This document shows, in pieces, positions 1 through 6,089 of a DNA stretch of 7,636 bases. The DNA lies in the NCBI GenBank assembly GCA_010671975.1, contig JAAHIA010000240.1:1-7636 (forward strand), read 5' to 3'. The translations under genes were made by a program, and so were the position numbers. Numbering within the stretch: position 1 is the stretch's first letter; each line of letters begins with the position of its first letter. The DNA comes from Leptolyngbya sp. SIO4C1 (lineage in GTDB: Bacteria > Cyanobacteriota > Cyanobacteriia > Phormidesmidales > Phormidesmidaceae). Under the pieces are notes generated by a model. The model saw only the letters and a list, made by a program, of their open reading frames with translations, did no database searches and was not told where the DNA came from.

Positions 1-486
1 ACTATCGATTTTGAGAGCAACGTCAGCTCGGTGCTGAACGAAGACGGCTTACCCGTGCCGGCGTCAGTTCCCAATCCGGCAACAGCCGTCACGGCTGAGC
101 CTGAAGTGCCTACATCGACAGCGGTTACGGCTGAGCCCGAAAGCTCTACGCCGACAGCCGCGACGGCCGCTCCTGAGGTTGCTGTTCCGGCAGCTGCAGC
201 GGAGCCTGAAGTGCCCACACCAGCAGCAGTGACGGCCGATCCTGTCAATGTTGATAGCGCACGCATAGATGGCCCTGGCAACAGCGGCAATGCGCCTGGT
301 CGCGTAGATAACCCCGGTAATAGCGGCAATGCGCCTGGTCGCGTAGATAATCCGGGCAATAGCGGCAATGCGCCCGGTCAGGTGGCACCGAGCAATTTAT
401 CTGACGACGATTTTGACGAGATTGAATCTGACTATGCTGGTGATGAAGCCGTTAGCGAAGCGCTCGGCGACAATGGCATAGATTAA
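1..486 (+). CDS. C-terminal part of a repeat-rich, probably secreted or surface protein (5' end outside window)
   Basis: The frame is open from base 1 (TIDFESNVSS...) to a TAA at 484-486, so the GTG at 31 is probably internal and the gene continues to the left. The visible 161 residues are all low complexity. First comes an Ala/Thr/Pro/Glu segment made of five 11-12-residue units of the type TAVTAEPEVPTS. Then come three 13-residue units of the type NPGNSGNAPGRVD. A strongly acidic tail (SDDDFDEIESDYAGDE...) ends in GDNGID. No catalytic domain is visible. Pro/Ala/Thr/Glu linkers followed by Gly/Asn repeats are usual in extracellular or cell-surface proteins, but this is inference. The function cannot be named without the N-terminal part. 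It converges with the small minus-strand gene 45 bp away, and no convincing terminator is visible between them. Confidence 0.75.
   Translation, partial: TIDFESNVSSVLNEDGLPVPASVPNPATAVTAEPEVPTSTAVTAEPESSTPTAATAAPEVAVPAAAAEPEVPTPAAVTADPVNVDSARIDGPGNSGNAPGRVDNPGNSGNAPGRVDNPGNSGNAPGQVAPSNLSDDDFDEIESDYAGDEAVSEALGDNGID
82..258 (+). repeat. Five degenerate 36-bp (12-aa) tandem units, TAVTAEPEVPTS type
   Basis: Units begin near 82, 118, 154, 190 (one codon short, 33 bp) and 223. The protein units read TAVTAEPEVPTS, TAVTAEPESSTP, TAATAAPEVAVP, AAAAEPEVPTP and AAVTADPVNVDS. All keep the coding frame. They form an Ala/Pro/Glu-rich spacer inside the partial gene at the left edge. Confidence 0.8.
271..387 (+). 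repeat. Three 39-bp (13-aa) tandem units, NPGNSGNAPGRVD
   Basis: Units lie at 271-309, 310-348 and 349-387. Units 1 and 2 differ at 5 of 39 bases, mostly at the 5' end, while the core from 322 to 348 matches the same part of unit 1 except for one base. The protein core PGNSGNAPG is identical in all three. The conserved protein core with silent base changes suggests selection on the peptide as well as recent duplication. Confidence 0.9.
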
Positions 487-531
487 AGCAGCGCCGCCTG
501 GTAATGATTGCAGGTAGCGATTGTCAATCCC

Positions 532-909
532 TTAGACGCGACTGTTGTCAAAGCTGTGGCAAAACTGATCGATCCCTTGCTTATAGACATAGATGCTGAC
601 CGGGGCTGCCAACAGCGAGGGGCACGAGGTGTCTTGAGTGAGGTGGTTGACGATGCCAACCAACCGATTTGCTTGAATATCTTGACGGAACCCTTGCTGA
701 CAGAGAATGTGCCGATAGCGCTTAGCAAACCCAGAGAGCCAAGCCTCATTGGTGTCGGGTTCTAAGCCGGCTCTGAGGGCCAGCGATAAAGCAGCGTCTT
801 CGACGTCGCCGTCACAATCCTCGATTTCCTGCAGGGCACTTACGGCATCGGGATAGTCTGCTAGCTGGCTTTTTAGCTGAGCAATTTCATCAAACGAGAG
901 TGACAGCAT
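532..909 (-). CDS. Small conserved-looking cytoplasmic protein of unknown function (125 aa)
   Basis: The protein starts at ATG 909-907 (MLSLSFDEIAQLKSQL) and ends at TAA 534-532. It has no signal peptide or membrane segment. The N-terminal half is acidic and predicted helical, with a segment at about residues 20-50 (ALQEIEDCDGDVEDAALSLA) that looks like a small helical bundle, perhaps UBA-like. The C-terminal half is more mixed and contains Cys and aromatic residues. I do not recognise a named family. No good Shine-Dalgarno sequence precedes the ATG, but a strong sigma70-type promoter lies 28 bp upstream. This supports independent expression even though the glycosyltransferase gene is upstream on the same strand. 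The plus-strand frames over the same interval are shadows: this frame has the better start, promoter and composition. Confidence 0.75.
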   Translation of the reverse strand: MLSLSFDEIAQLKSQLADYPDAVSALQEIEDCDGDVEDAALSLALRAGLEPDTNEAWLSGFAKRYRHILCQQGFRQDIQANRLVGIVNHLTQDTSCPSLLAAPVSIYVYKQGIDQFCHSFDNSRV

Positions 910-936
910 TCACTACTTTAGACACTTTAGTCAGCC

Positions 937-964
937 AGTATAGCAGGTGATCAATTGCCTTCAA
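937..964 (-). promoter_or_regulatory. Sigma70-type promoter for the 125-aa gene
   Basis: On the minus strand, TTGAAG (964-959) and TATACT (942-937) are separated by 16 bp. The -10 box matches the TATAAT consensus at 5 of 6 positions and the -35 box matches TTGACA at 4 of 6. The expected transcription start near 930 would leave a leader of about 20 nt before the ATG at 909. Two copies of CTAAAGT (930-924 and 921-915, period 9 bp) lie between the -10 box and the start codon. Confidence 0.55.
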
Positions 965-1010
965 GTCGGTGCCTTTAAGCTAGTCGAGAAAGCGCTCTAA
1001 AAGTGAGAAT

Positions 1011-2099
1011 CTAAGCCTGCTGATGAGCTCGCAAAATTCGCTGAAACCAGCTTTCAAACCGCTTACCCAGAGCAGGCAGAGAATAGCTTTGCTCTGCTTG
1101 AGCACGACAGGCCCGTCGATCGATCTGGTCAAGCGCCTCGATGGCGCTGACTAGGCCGGTGACGCTATCGGGTTCGACAAGCCAGCCCGTTTTACCTGCT
1201 TGAACAATTTCGGCTGGTCCACCACGGCGGTAAGCAATCACAGGCACACCGCAGGCAAGTGCTTCAATGGCAACATTGCCAAAAGCTTCTGTCCATCGCG
1301 GCGTCATCAGCAGAGCGCGGCACTGACGTAAAACTGACTGGAGCTCGGAGGTAGATAGAAAGCCCAGATATTCAACCGGCGCATGGGGATAGTCAGCTTG
1401 AATCTGGGCCCAGTAGGTCGGGTCTTCTAGCTTGCCTAAAATCTTTAGCGGCATCTGAGCGCGCTGTGCAGCTGCAACGGCATCTTCAAGCCCTTTTTCA
1501 GGCGATAGGCGACCCATCCAAGCCAGGCTATTTTCAGGCACATCGCAGTATTGGTACTGCGATAGATCGACGGCGCTGCTTAAAATTTCCCAACCAGCTT
1601 TGATAGGAAAGGTCTCAACTTGTGCCTGCGTATAGGCCCCTAGGCTGCCGGGATACTGCTGGGCAGTTTGCAGCAGAACGCGATCAATGGCAGTGCTCAG
1701 CGAGCCCATGCTGACAAAGTGGGCCACCGGTGTTGAAAAAAACGGCGTTAGGAAAAAGGGCAGCCAATCGTAAGCAAAGTTGACAATCAGATCGTAGTCT
1801 GATTGAACCTGCTGAGCATAGCGACATAGGTTGGCTAGCACAGCGTCTATCGGTAGCTCAATGGCGGCCTCGCGCTGCTGAGTTTGAGCGGTAGGCTGCA
1901 GCTGTCCGGCAATTGGAATGAGCTTAGCTGGTTCAATCTGAGAGCCAGCTGGGGCCGCGATCGCAATCTCATGCCCTCGCTGCCTCAGCGCTTTTACCAG
2001 ATTGACAATCGTCAGCTCAACGCCGCCGCCCAAACCTGACCCAAGCGGCCCAACCGGCGTAGAGATAAACAAAAGCCGTAGCGATGAGCAAGCTTGCAT
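1011..2099 (-). CDS. GT-B glycosyltransferase, family 4, resembling UDP-glucose:tetrahydrobiopterin glucosyltransferase (BGluT)
   Basis: This 362-aa cytoplasmic protein is a full-length GT-B enzyme. The N-terminal acceptor domain opens with FISTPVGPLGSGLGGGVE (residues 11-28), the glycine-rich loop of family 4. The nucleotide-sugar domain starts at about residue 192, with MGRLSPEKG (195-203). The E-x7-E donor site is E271 and E279 in EAFGNVAIE, followed by ACGVPVIAYRRGGPAEIV. From memory, the opening motif and NFAYDWLPFFLTPFF (107-121) resemble cyanobacterial BGluT of Synechococcus PCC 7942, which glucosylates tetrahydrobiopterin. The acceptor here is inferred; another small molecule or a lipid acceptor remains possible. 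ATG 2099 is preceded by TAGGT about 8 nt upstream. The gene starts 49 bp after the HEAT gene, on the same strand, and is probably cotranscribed with it. Confidence 0.85.
   Translation of the reverse strand: MQACSSLRLLFISTPVGPLGSGLGGGVELTIVNLVKALRQRGHEIAIAAPAGSQIEPAKLIPIAGQLQPTAQTQQREAAIELPIDAVLANLCRYAQQVQSDYDLIVNFAYDWLPFFLTPFFSTPVAHFVSMGSLSTAIDRVLLQTAQQYPGSLGAYTQAQVETFPIKAGWEILSSAVDLSQYQYCDVPENSLAWMGRLSPEKGLEDAVAAAQRAQMPLKILGKLEDPTYWAQIQADYPHAPVEYLGFLSTSELQSVLRQCRALLMTPRWTEAFGNVAIEALACGVPVIAYRRGGPAEIVQAGKTGWLVEPDSVTGLVSAIEALDQIDRRACRAQAEQSYSLPALGKRFESWFQRILRAHQQA
1957..1964. repeat. HIP1 palindrome GCGATCGC
   Basis: The cyanobacterial highly iterated palindrome, inside the glycosyltransferase gene. 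Confidence 0.9.
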
Positions 2100-2148
2100 A
2101 AAAGACCTAAACGCTGCGTCAAAGTTTAAACCCTGACGCGACGCTAGG

Positions 2149-3393
2149 CTAGTTTGAAATTTCGCCAGGCAGGTAGTCGGGCGTTGACTTTGAAGCCTCT
2201 ATCGATTGCAGCGACATTCTCACATCCGGCGTCTGTCGGATACGATTGAGCTGATCTAGCGCCCACTGAGCCGTTTGGCGTACCTCAGCATCTTCGTCTT
2301 CGGTCGCATGACCTAGCATCTGGCTGATCTGAGCGACCAGATCGTAAATTCGGGTTAGGTCGCGAATCGCATTCTTGCGGACCTCAGGGCTGTCATCCTG
2401 CAGCGCAATTGCCAGCGCGCGATTCATCGGCTTCAGCGAGCGAATCCCAATTTCAGAGAGGGCAGCCAGAATGAGACTCTTTTCTTTAGAGTCGGCGTCT
2501 ACCATCTGATTGACCAACGACTGCACGGCCGACGAGTCGCCGCGCTGGCCGAGCTCCCAAATTGCTTTGCGACGCTTGACCGGATCGGTCGACTGCAGCT
2601 CGTTAATCAGCTCTGTGATGATATTGATCTTGCTAAGGCGCGTCGTTTGGCTGACTGGCGTTTGTGATGGCCCCGATGGGACCTGTGGTACGCTGGCTGA
2701 AGCGACAGTATGCGTACTGTAGCCGTTACTGTGCGACGCGTCTGACACATCTGGGAAAGTCGTTTGCTGCTCTGGCGGCGCTTCGCCCCAAGCGTCTTCG
2801 GACGTCTTTTTGCCTTTGTCGCGATTGGTCACCAAAAAGCCAATGCCTAAGCTGCCAAGCGCTGCTACTAGCGCCAGGGAGGGCCAAAGAATGCGGGCAA
2901 TGCCGGTCTCGGCTTCGCTGGCACTGTTTGCTGCCTCTACAGCGGCTTCTACTGTCTCTTCGGGGATCTCTGCGGATGCCGCTGCGGGTGCCTCTGTCCC
3001 GTCTGTGTCAGCCTGAGCAACCTGGGCGGCACCTTCCTCAAACAGTTCTGGCGTTTGCAGCCGCTGCCAGGTAGAGCGATCAACGCGCCCAGTGCCCTCA
3101 AATCCCGCGTCTGTTTGGAAGGACTGCACGGCGGTTTGCGTATCGTCACCATAGACACCGTCAATCGGACCGTCGTAATAGCCACGCTGCTGCAGCTGCT
3201 CCTGCACACGCTTAACCATGTCGCCTTCGCTTCCTACAGAAAGCGCTGACGCCGCCGGCGAAGGGAGTTCAGCTGAAGGTGTAGCTTGAGCTAGACGCTG
3301 TCCCTCGGTTGCATGAGCGCCTCGATGCGAATTAAGAGACACTGTGAATGCAGTTAAACCGGTTAACAAAACTAGAGTAGAGCGCCGAATCAT
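2149..3393 (-). CDS. Membrane protein with external peptidoglycan-binding domain and cytoplasmic HEAT repeats (414 aa)
   Basis: Domains in order: signal peptide (1-28, MIRRSTLVLLTGLTAFTVS..., possible cleavage after AHA28); PG_binding_1 fold at about 54-112 with GYYDGPIDGVYGDDTQTAVQ; Ala/Glu-rich linker; single membrane helix at about 168-188 followed by the positive NRDKGKK; Pro/Ser/Thr linker; HEAT/Armadillo-like helices at about 258-386 (DPVKRRKAIWELGQRGD, DSPEVRKNAIRDL, DAEVRQTAQWAL). The positive-inside rule puts the PG-binding domain in the periplasm and the HEAT part in the cytoplasm. I chose ATG 3393 because AAGGA (3403-3399) sits 5 nt upstream and the signal peptide then begins at once. 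The upstream in-frame GTG at 3426 adds 11 polar residues and lacks a ribosome site. The partner of the HEAT domain is unknown. It is upstream of the glycosyltransferase, a likely operon. Confidence 0.87.
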   Translation of the reverse strand: MIRRSTLVLLTGLTAFTVSLNSHRGAHATEGQRLAQATPSAELPSPAASALSVGSEGDMVKRVQEQLQQRGYYDGPIDGVYGDDTQTAVQSFQTDAGFEGTGRVDRSTWQRLQTPELFEEGAAQVAQADTDGTEAPAAASAEIPEETVEAAVEAANSASEAETGIARILWPSLALVAALGSLGIGFLVTNRDKGKKTSEDAWGEAPPEQQTTFPDVSDASHSNGYSTHTVASASVPQVPSGPSQTPVSQTTRLSKINIITELINELQSTDPVKRRKAIWELGQRGDSSAVQSLVNQMVDADSKEKSLILAALSEIGIRSLKPMNRALAIALQDDSPEVRKNAIRDLTRIYDLVAQISQMLGHATEDEDAEVRQTAQWALDQLNRIRQTPDVRMSLQSIEASKSTPDYLPGEISN

Positions 3394-3398
3394 CGCTG

Positions 3399-3403
3399 TC
3401 CTT
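3399..3403 (-). promoter_or_regulatory. Shine-Dalgarno AAGGA that sets the start of the HEAT/PG-binding gene
   Basis: On the minus strand AAGGA is followed by the 5-nt spacer CAGCG and then ATG at 3393. This is near-ideal spacing and argues against the upstream GTG at 3426-3424. Confidence 0.75.
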
Positions 3404-3425
3404 ACCTTAATGTTCGTGTCAATCA

Positions 3426-3442
3426 CTGAAGGGGCACTTCAG
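3426..3442. other. Short inverted repeat in the leader of the HEAT gene
   Basis: CTGAAG (3426-3431) and CTTCAG (3437-3442) are perfectly complementary around a 5-base loop. The hairpin lies 33-49 bp upstream of the chosen start and overlaps the rejected GTG start. No T tract follows, so it is more likely an operator or leader hairpin than a terminator. Confidence 0.35.
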
Positions 3443-3469
3443 CAAATTGGACAATGTTTCCCAACCAAA

Positions 3470-3493
3470 TATCTGAATTGCTATCTGAATTGC
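3470..3493. repeat. Perfect 12-bp tandem duplication TATCTGAATTGC
   Basis: Copies at 3470-3481 and 3482-3493 are identical and directly adjacent. They lie about 75-100 bp upstream of the HEAT gene start, so they could be paired binding sites or simple slippage. Confidence 0.85.
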
Positions 3494-3540
3494 CATCAGT
3501 GGCCAACTGAAAGCCATAGCTACGTATCTATGTGCACAGA

Positions 3541-3548
3541 GCGATCGC
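3541..3548. repeat. HIP1 palindrome GCGATCGC
   Basis: Located in the gap upstream of the HEAT gene, the only non-coding copy in this window. Confidence 0.9.
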
Positions 3549-3744
3549 AACCGTAGAATGCCCAAAACCTGTTTCAGCCGATAGATGCCGTTGGCAAAAC
3601 CATAGAATTCGGCCCAGCCCTAGCGCCAGCCCTATCTATGGTCAATAAGACTGCGAATAAGAAGACCAGAGTAACGGCTATGTTCGAATACCAAGTTTAA
3701 ATGTAAACAAGAAATGATGCCCACCTTGGACGCTATGGTAACTC

Positions 3745-3782
3745 AAATTCTTCCGACGGACTTAGCGGTAAATTAAGAATTT
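3745..3782. other. AT-rich inverted repeat AAATTCTT / AAGAATTT
   Basis: Arms at 3745-3752 and 3775-3782 form a perfect 8-bp stem around a 22-base loop. The right arm runs into TTTAG on the plus strand. The stem is AT-only except for one C-G pair, so it would be a weak terminator, or a binding site. Confidence 0.3.
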
Positions 3783-3893
3783 TTAGTGTCTTTACGGAGA
3801 CATGGCTATTTCTATAGATAAAAATCATACAGAACTTCGCCAATAGGAGGAATTGACGTCTTTCTGGCTTTGTAAAGTTTCTGCGAGATCAGA

Positions 3894-3913
3894 ACAAATG
3901 TCCTCAAATTTGT
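3894..3913 (-). terminator. Possible weak hairpin after the EamA gene
   Basis: ACAAAT (3894-3899) and ATTTGT (3908-3913) form a 6-bp stem with an 8-base loop, starting 12 bp beyond the EamA stop codon on the minus strand. It is AT-rich and no T tract follows, so termination here is doubtful. Confidence 0.2.
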
Positions 3914-3925
3914 CTGGAATCACGG

Positions 3926-4927
3926 CTAAATGTCGGTTGACGGTTTAGTGTCTGTTAGATTGGACATCTTTGAAAAGACAGCTGCTAGCCGTTCGCGCTG
4001 ATTAATCAGATAGATGCTAACCAACGTCAGCCCGACGCCGATCCACTGGAGCGAGCTCAAGCTTTCTGACAAAATAATCAGGCTAAACAGCAGGGCAAAA
4101 ACCGGTGTTAAAAAAGTCAGTGCGCTCAGACTAGTTAGATTTCCCTGGGCAGCTAAATAGAAAAAGATGCCATAGGCAATCGCGCTGCCAAAGATAGTGG
4201 CATAGGCAATGGCGAGCCAGCCAATCGCGCTGACATTTTGCCAAGGCTGGCTTTCAAACCCGGCCGACAGGCCAAACAGCGGCAGCCCGCCCAGAACCAT
4301 ATGCCAGCCAGTGGCCACAACCGGGTCGACATAGCGACAGACGTAGCGAATCATCACTGTCCCAACTGCCATAGAAAGCGCAGCTAGCAGCATTAGCCAT
4401 TCGCCATGCTCTAGCAAGCCGTCCACTAGGCTAGACGCAGCTGAGACGGGCAGCTGCCCCTGCAGCAGTTGAAAAATCCAATCGTCAGGCAGTCCTAGCA
4501 GCGCAATGCCTACTAGCCCCATCAGTAGCCCCAGCCAGCCAATTGGGCCCACCTGCTCTTGAAACAAAAAGCGCGCCAGGATGGCGACAGCAAGCGGCTG
4601 GGAATCAATCATGACCGAACCCAGCCCGGCGCCGGTGCGCATCAGCCCCTCTGCCAAAAAGCCCTGAAATAGCGCGCCATCTACCAGCGCAAAGGCCCCA
4701 ATCCAAAGCCAGCCTCGCCAGCTGATAGATTGAGAGCGGCCTAAATAGAGCGCGGCTAGCAGCACTAGCAGGCCGGCCGGCAGCAGCCGCAGGCCGGCCA
4801 GAAACAGCGGTGTTGTCGTGGGGATGACGCCTTTCATGGCGACCATTGCCGTACCCCATAGGAAAAAAGGCGCAATTAAAAAAAGGCTGCTAAACAGGGA
4901 TCTAGACGGATTGCTGGTGGAATTCAT
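3926..4927 (-). CDS. EamA/DMT-family permease with ten membrane helices
   Basis: This 333-aa protein has two EamA repeats, at about residues 15-146 and 176-308, each giving five hydrophobic helices. That is the normal size and layout of the drug/metabolite transporter superfamily. Family landmarks are the first helix IAPFFLWGTAMVAMKGVI, the loop after the third helix (GLMRTGAGLGSVMIDSQPL) and the C-terminal LTFLTPVFALLFSLIILSE with its conserved Pro and Glu. It sits in the plasma membrane. Relatives export amino acids, purines or other small metabolites; the substrate cannot be read from sequence. The short tail after residue 310 is polar and cytoplasmic. ATG 4927 has no clear Shine-Dalgarno sequence, but the first helix follows closely, so the start is acceptable. 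The gene is divergent from sppA and transcribed alone. Confidence 0.88.
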   Translation of the reverse strand: MNSTSNPSRSLFSSLFLIAPFFLWGTAMVAMKGVIPTTTPLFLAGLRLLPAGLLVLLAALYLGRSQSISWRGWLWIGAFALVDGALFQGFLAEGLMRTGAGLGSVMIDSQPLAVAILARFLFQEQVGPIGWLGLLMGLVGIALLGLPDDWIFQLLQGQLPVSAASSLVDGLLEHGEWLMLLAALSMAVGTVMIRYVCRYVDPVVATGWHMVLGGLPLFGLSAGFESQPWQNVSAIGWLAIAYATIFGSAIAYGIFFYLAAQGNLTSLSALTFLTPVFALLFSLIILSESLSSLQWIGVGLTLVSIYLINQRERLAAVFSKMSNLTDTKPSTDI

Positions 4928-4959
4928 GAAGCGGCAGACAGAAAGAGGGAAGGCGAATC

Positions 4960-4966
4960 GTATACT
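4960..4966. promoter_or_regulatory. Candidate -10 element(s) in the permease/sppA divergent region
   Basis: GTATACT contains TATACT on the plus strand (toward sppA) and TATACG on the minus strand (toward the permease, about 33 bp from its start). No convincing -35 box lies at the right distance on either strand, so this is tentative. Confidence 0.25.
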
Positions 4967-5070
4967 TTAAAGAATGGTAAAGTTCTGTGTGACTTACGAC
5001 TAGCGATCTCAGCTAAGTCTTTTAAGTCTTGAGCATCGCTCGCAGCCGCTAGTGCTTCACCTGCTCGCCA

Positions 5071-5111
5071 GCTTCTGGGCTTGCCAGCGGCCGCTAGAAG
5101 CCTCTTTTTTT
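5071..5111 (+). terminator. Terminator-like hairpin plus T7 in the sppA leader
   Basis: GCTTCT (5071-5076) pairs with AGAAGC (5096-5101) around a 19-base GC-rich loop containing the palindrome AGCGGCCGCT (5086-5095). CCTC and seven T residues (5105-5111) follow. It ends only 16 bp before the sppA ATG, and no other plus-strand gene lies upstream in the divergent region. It could end a short leader RNA or act as an attenuator. The loop is long for a classic terminator, which lowers confidence. Confidence 0.4.
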
Positions 5112-5127
5112 GACTCCTCTCAACCCT

Positions 5128-6003
5128 ATGATTTGGCCATTCAAACCTCGCTACCGTAAGCAAATAGCCCGTATTGAAATCTCAGGTGCGATCGCTGGCT
5201 CGACCCGTAAGCGAGTACTCGAAGCGCTAGACGATGTGAAAGAAAAAAAATTTCCGGCGCTGCTGCTGCGGATTGACAGCCCAGGGGGCACCGTTGGCGA
5301 CTCGCAAGAAATTTACAGCGCACTCAAGCGCCTGCAGGAAACGACCCAAATTGTGGCTAGCTTTGGCAATATTTCGGCCTCAGGCGGGGTTTATATCGGT
5401 ATGGGAGCGCCGCATATTATGGCCAACCCTGGCACCATTACCGGCAGTATTGGCGTGATTTTACGAGGCAATAATCTAGAGCGCCTGCTAGACAAAATTG
5501 GCGTTTCCTTCAAAGTGATCAAATCCGGCCCTTACAAAGATATTCTGGCCTTTGACCGCGAGCTGACTGACTCAGAAAAAGGGATCTTACAAGAGCTGAT
5601 TGACGTCAGCTACGGCCAGTTTGTGCGTACGGTGGCCGAGGCGCGAAATCTGGCCGAAGAGGCGGTCCGTAGGTTTGCCGACGGTCGAATTTTCACGGGT
5701 GAGCAGGCCGTTGAGCTCGGTGTTGTCGATCGCCTCGGTACCGAAGAAGATGCGCGCCGCTGGGCGGCCGAGCTGGCGGGCTTAGATCCTGAAAAAGCGG
5801 AATGCTACACTATCGAGGAGCGTAAACCGTTCTGGAGCAAATTGCTGCCGGGCGGCGATGTGCAGACCTTAGCACCGCTGTCTCAGCTGTCGGGCGTGCA
5901 TTTGCAATCGGTGCTTGAGCGAATAGAGTTTGAAGCCTCGACCAGCGGTTTGCCGCTATGGATGTACCAGCCGCCCGGCTGGCGCTCGGGCAGAAGGTAC
6001 TGA
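5128..6003 (+). CDS. sppA: Signal peptide peptidase SppA, short S49-family serine protease
   Basis: This 291-aa single-domain S49 protease uses a Ser/Lys dyad. The nucleophile is Ser85 in NISASGGVYIG, and the general base is Lys137 in KSGPYKDI. They are 52 residues apart, the same spacing as in Bacillus subtilis SppA (from memory, Ser147 and Lys199). The substrate-groove motif RIDSPGGTVGDSQEIY (48-63) and the oligomer segment NPGTITGSIGVI (100-111) are intact. No signal peptide or N-terminal membrane helix is visible, so the protein is soluble or peripheral. The family degrades cleaved signal peptides and membrane-associated protein fragments. I chose ATG 5128 (MIWPFKPRYRKQIARIEI) over the in-frame TTG at 5110, which lies at the end of a T tract. 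Neither has a Shine-Dalgarno site. aroH follows 137 bp downstream on the same strand. Confidence 0.92.
   Translation: MIWPFKPRYRKQIARIEISGAIAGSTRKRVLEALDDVKEKKFPALLLRIDSPGGTVGDSQEIYSALKRLQETTQIVASFGNISASGGVYIGMGAPHIMANPGTITGSIGVILRGNNLERLLDKIGVSFKVIKSGPYKDILAFDRELTDSEKGILQELIDVSYGQFVRTVAEARNLAEEAVRRFADGRIFTGEQAVELGVVDRLGTEEDARRWAAELAGLDPEKAECYTIEERKPFWSKLLPGGDVQTLAPLSQLSGVHLQSVLERIEFEASTSGLPLWMYQPPGWRSGRRY
5188..5195. repeat. HIP1 palindrome GCGATCGC
   Basis: Located near the 5' end of sppA, coding for part of GAIAG. Confidence 0.9.
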
Positions 6004-6089
6004 GCCGGCCTGCAGCGGGGCACTCGGGCGGCAAGTTTGCTTTGATACTTGGGATTAAGTCAGATGAAGATGAATGAGGATATGCGCGG

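Larger units (their letters stand above)
3427..3925. other. Intergenic region of about 500 bp without a convincing gene
   Basis: This gap lies between the HEAT gene and the EamA permease, both on the minus strand, and must carry the HEAT promoter, though I could not pick clear -35/-10 boxes. The right half (3640-3925) is visibly more AT-rich than the surrounding genes. It holds a 12-bp tandem duplication (3470-3493), a HIP1 site (3541-3548), and a 7-bp inverted repeat CCATAGA/TCTATGG (3600-3606 and 3635-3641) enclosing two copies of CCAGCCCTA. An 8-bp AT-rich inverted repeat lies at 3745-3752/3775-3782, and an isolated strong Shine-Dalgarno-like TAGGAGGA at 3844-3851. Only very short frames exist here: 14 codons from ATG 3802 and 31 codons from TTG 3853. 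A small RNA is possible but not shown. Confidence 0.6.

Noticed and set aside
271..387. CRISPR-like regular repeat spacing
   Set aside because: Units are directly tandem without spacers and keep the coding frame, so they are protein repeats.
508..765. 85-codon plus-strand frame opposite the 125-aa gene
   Set aside because: The minus-strand frame is longer and has a strong promoter at the right distance; the plus frame has no start context.
974..1006. Possible terminator after the glycosyltransferase gene
   Set aside because: Only a 3-4 bp stem around AGCGCT can be drawn and no T tract follows.
2664..3074. 136-codon plus-strand frame and smaller frames antisense to the HEAT gene
   Set aside because: They mirror the Ala/Glu/Ser-rich codons of a clearly domain-bearing gene and give Arg/Leu/Cys-rich sequences without domains.
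3394..3426. GTG start at 3426 for the HEAT/PG-binding protein
   Set aside because: No ribosome site precedes it, while AAGGA sits 5 nt before ATG 3393, where the signal peptide begins.
3802..3846. 14-codon frame from ATG 3802
   Set aside because: Too short, with only a badly spaced GGAG upstream and no supporting evidence.
5110..5127. TTG start at 5110 for SppA
   Set aside because: It lies in the T tract and adds only MTPLNP before the family-typical N-terminus at ATG 5128.
4924..5163. 79-codon minus-strand frame whose TGA overlaps the permease ATG (ATGA)
   Set aside because: It would have to start at a TTG inside the sppA coding region in antisense, has no ribosome site and no recognisable composition; the ATGA overlap is probably chance.
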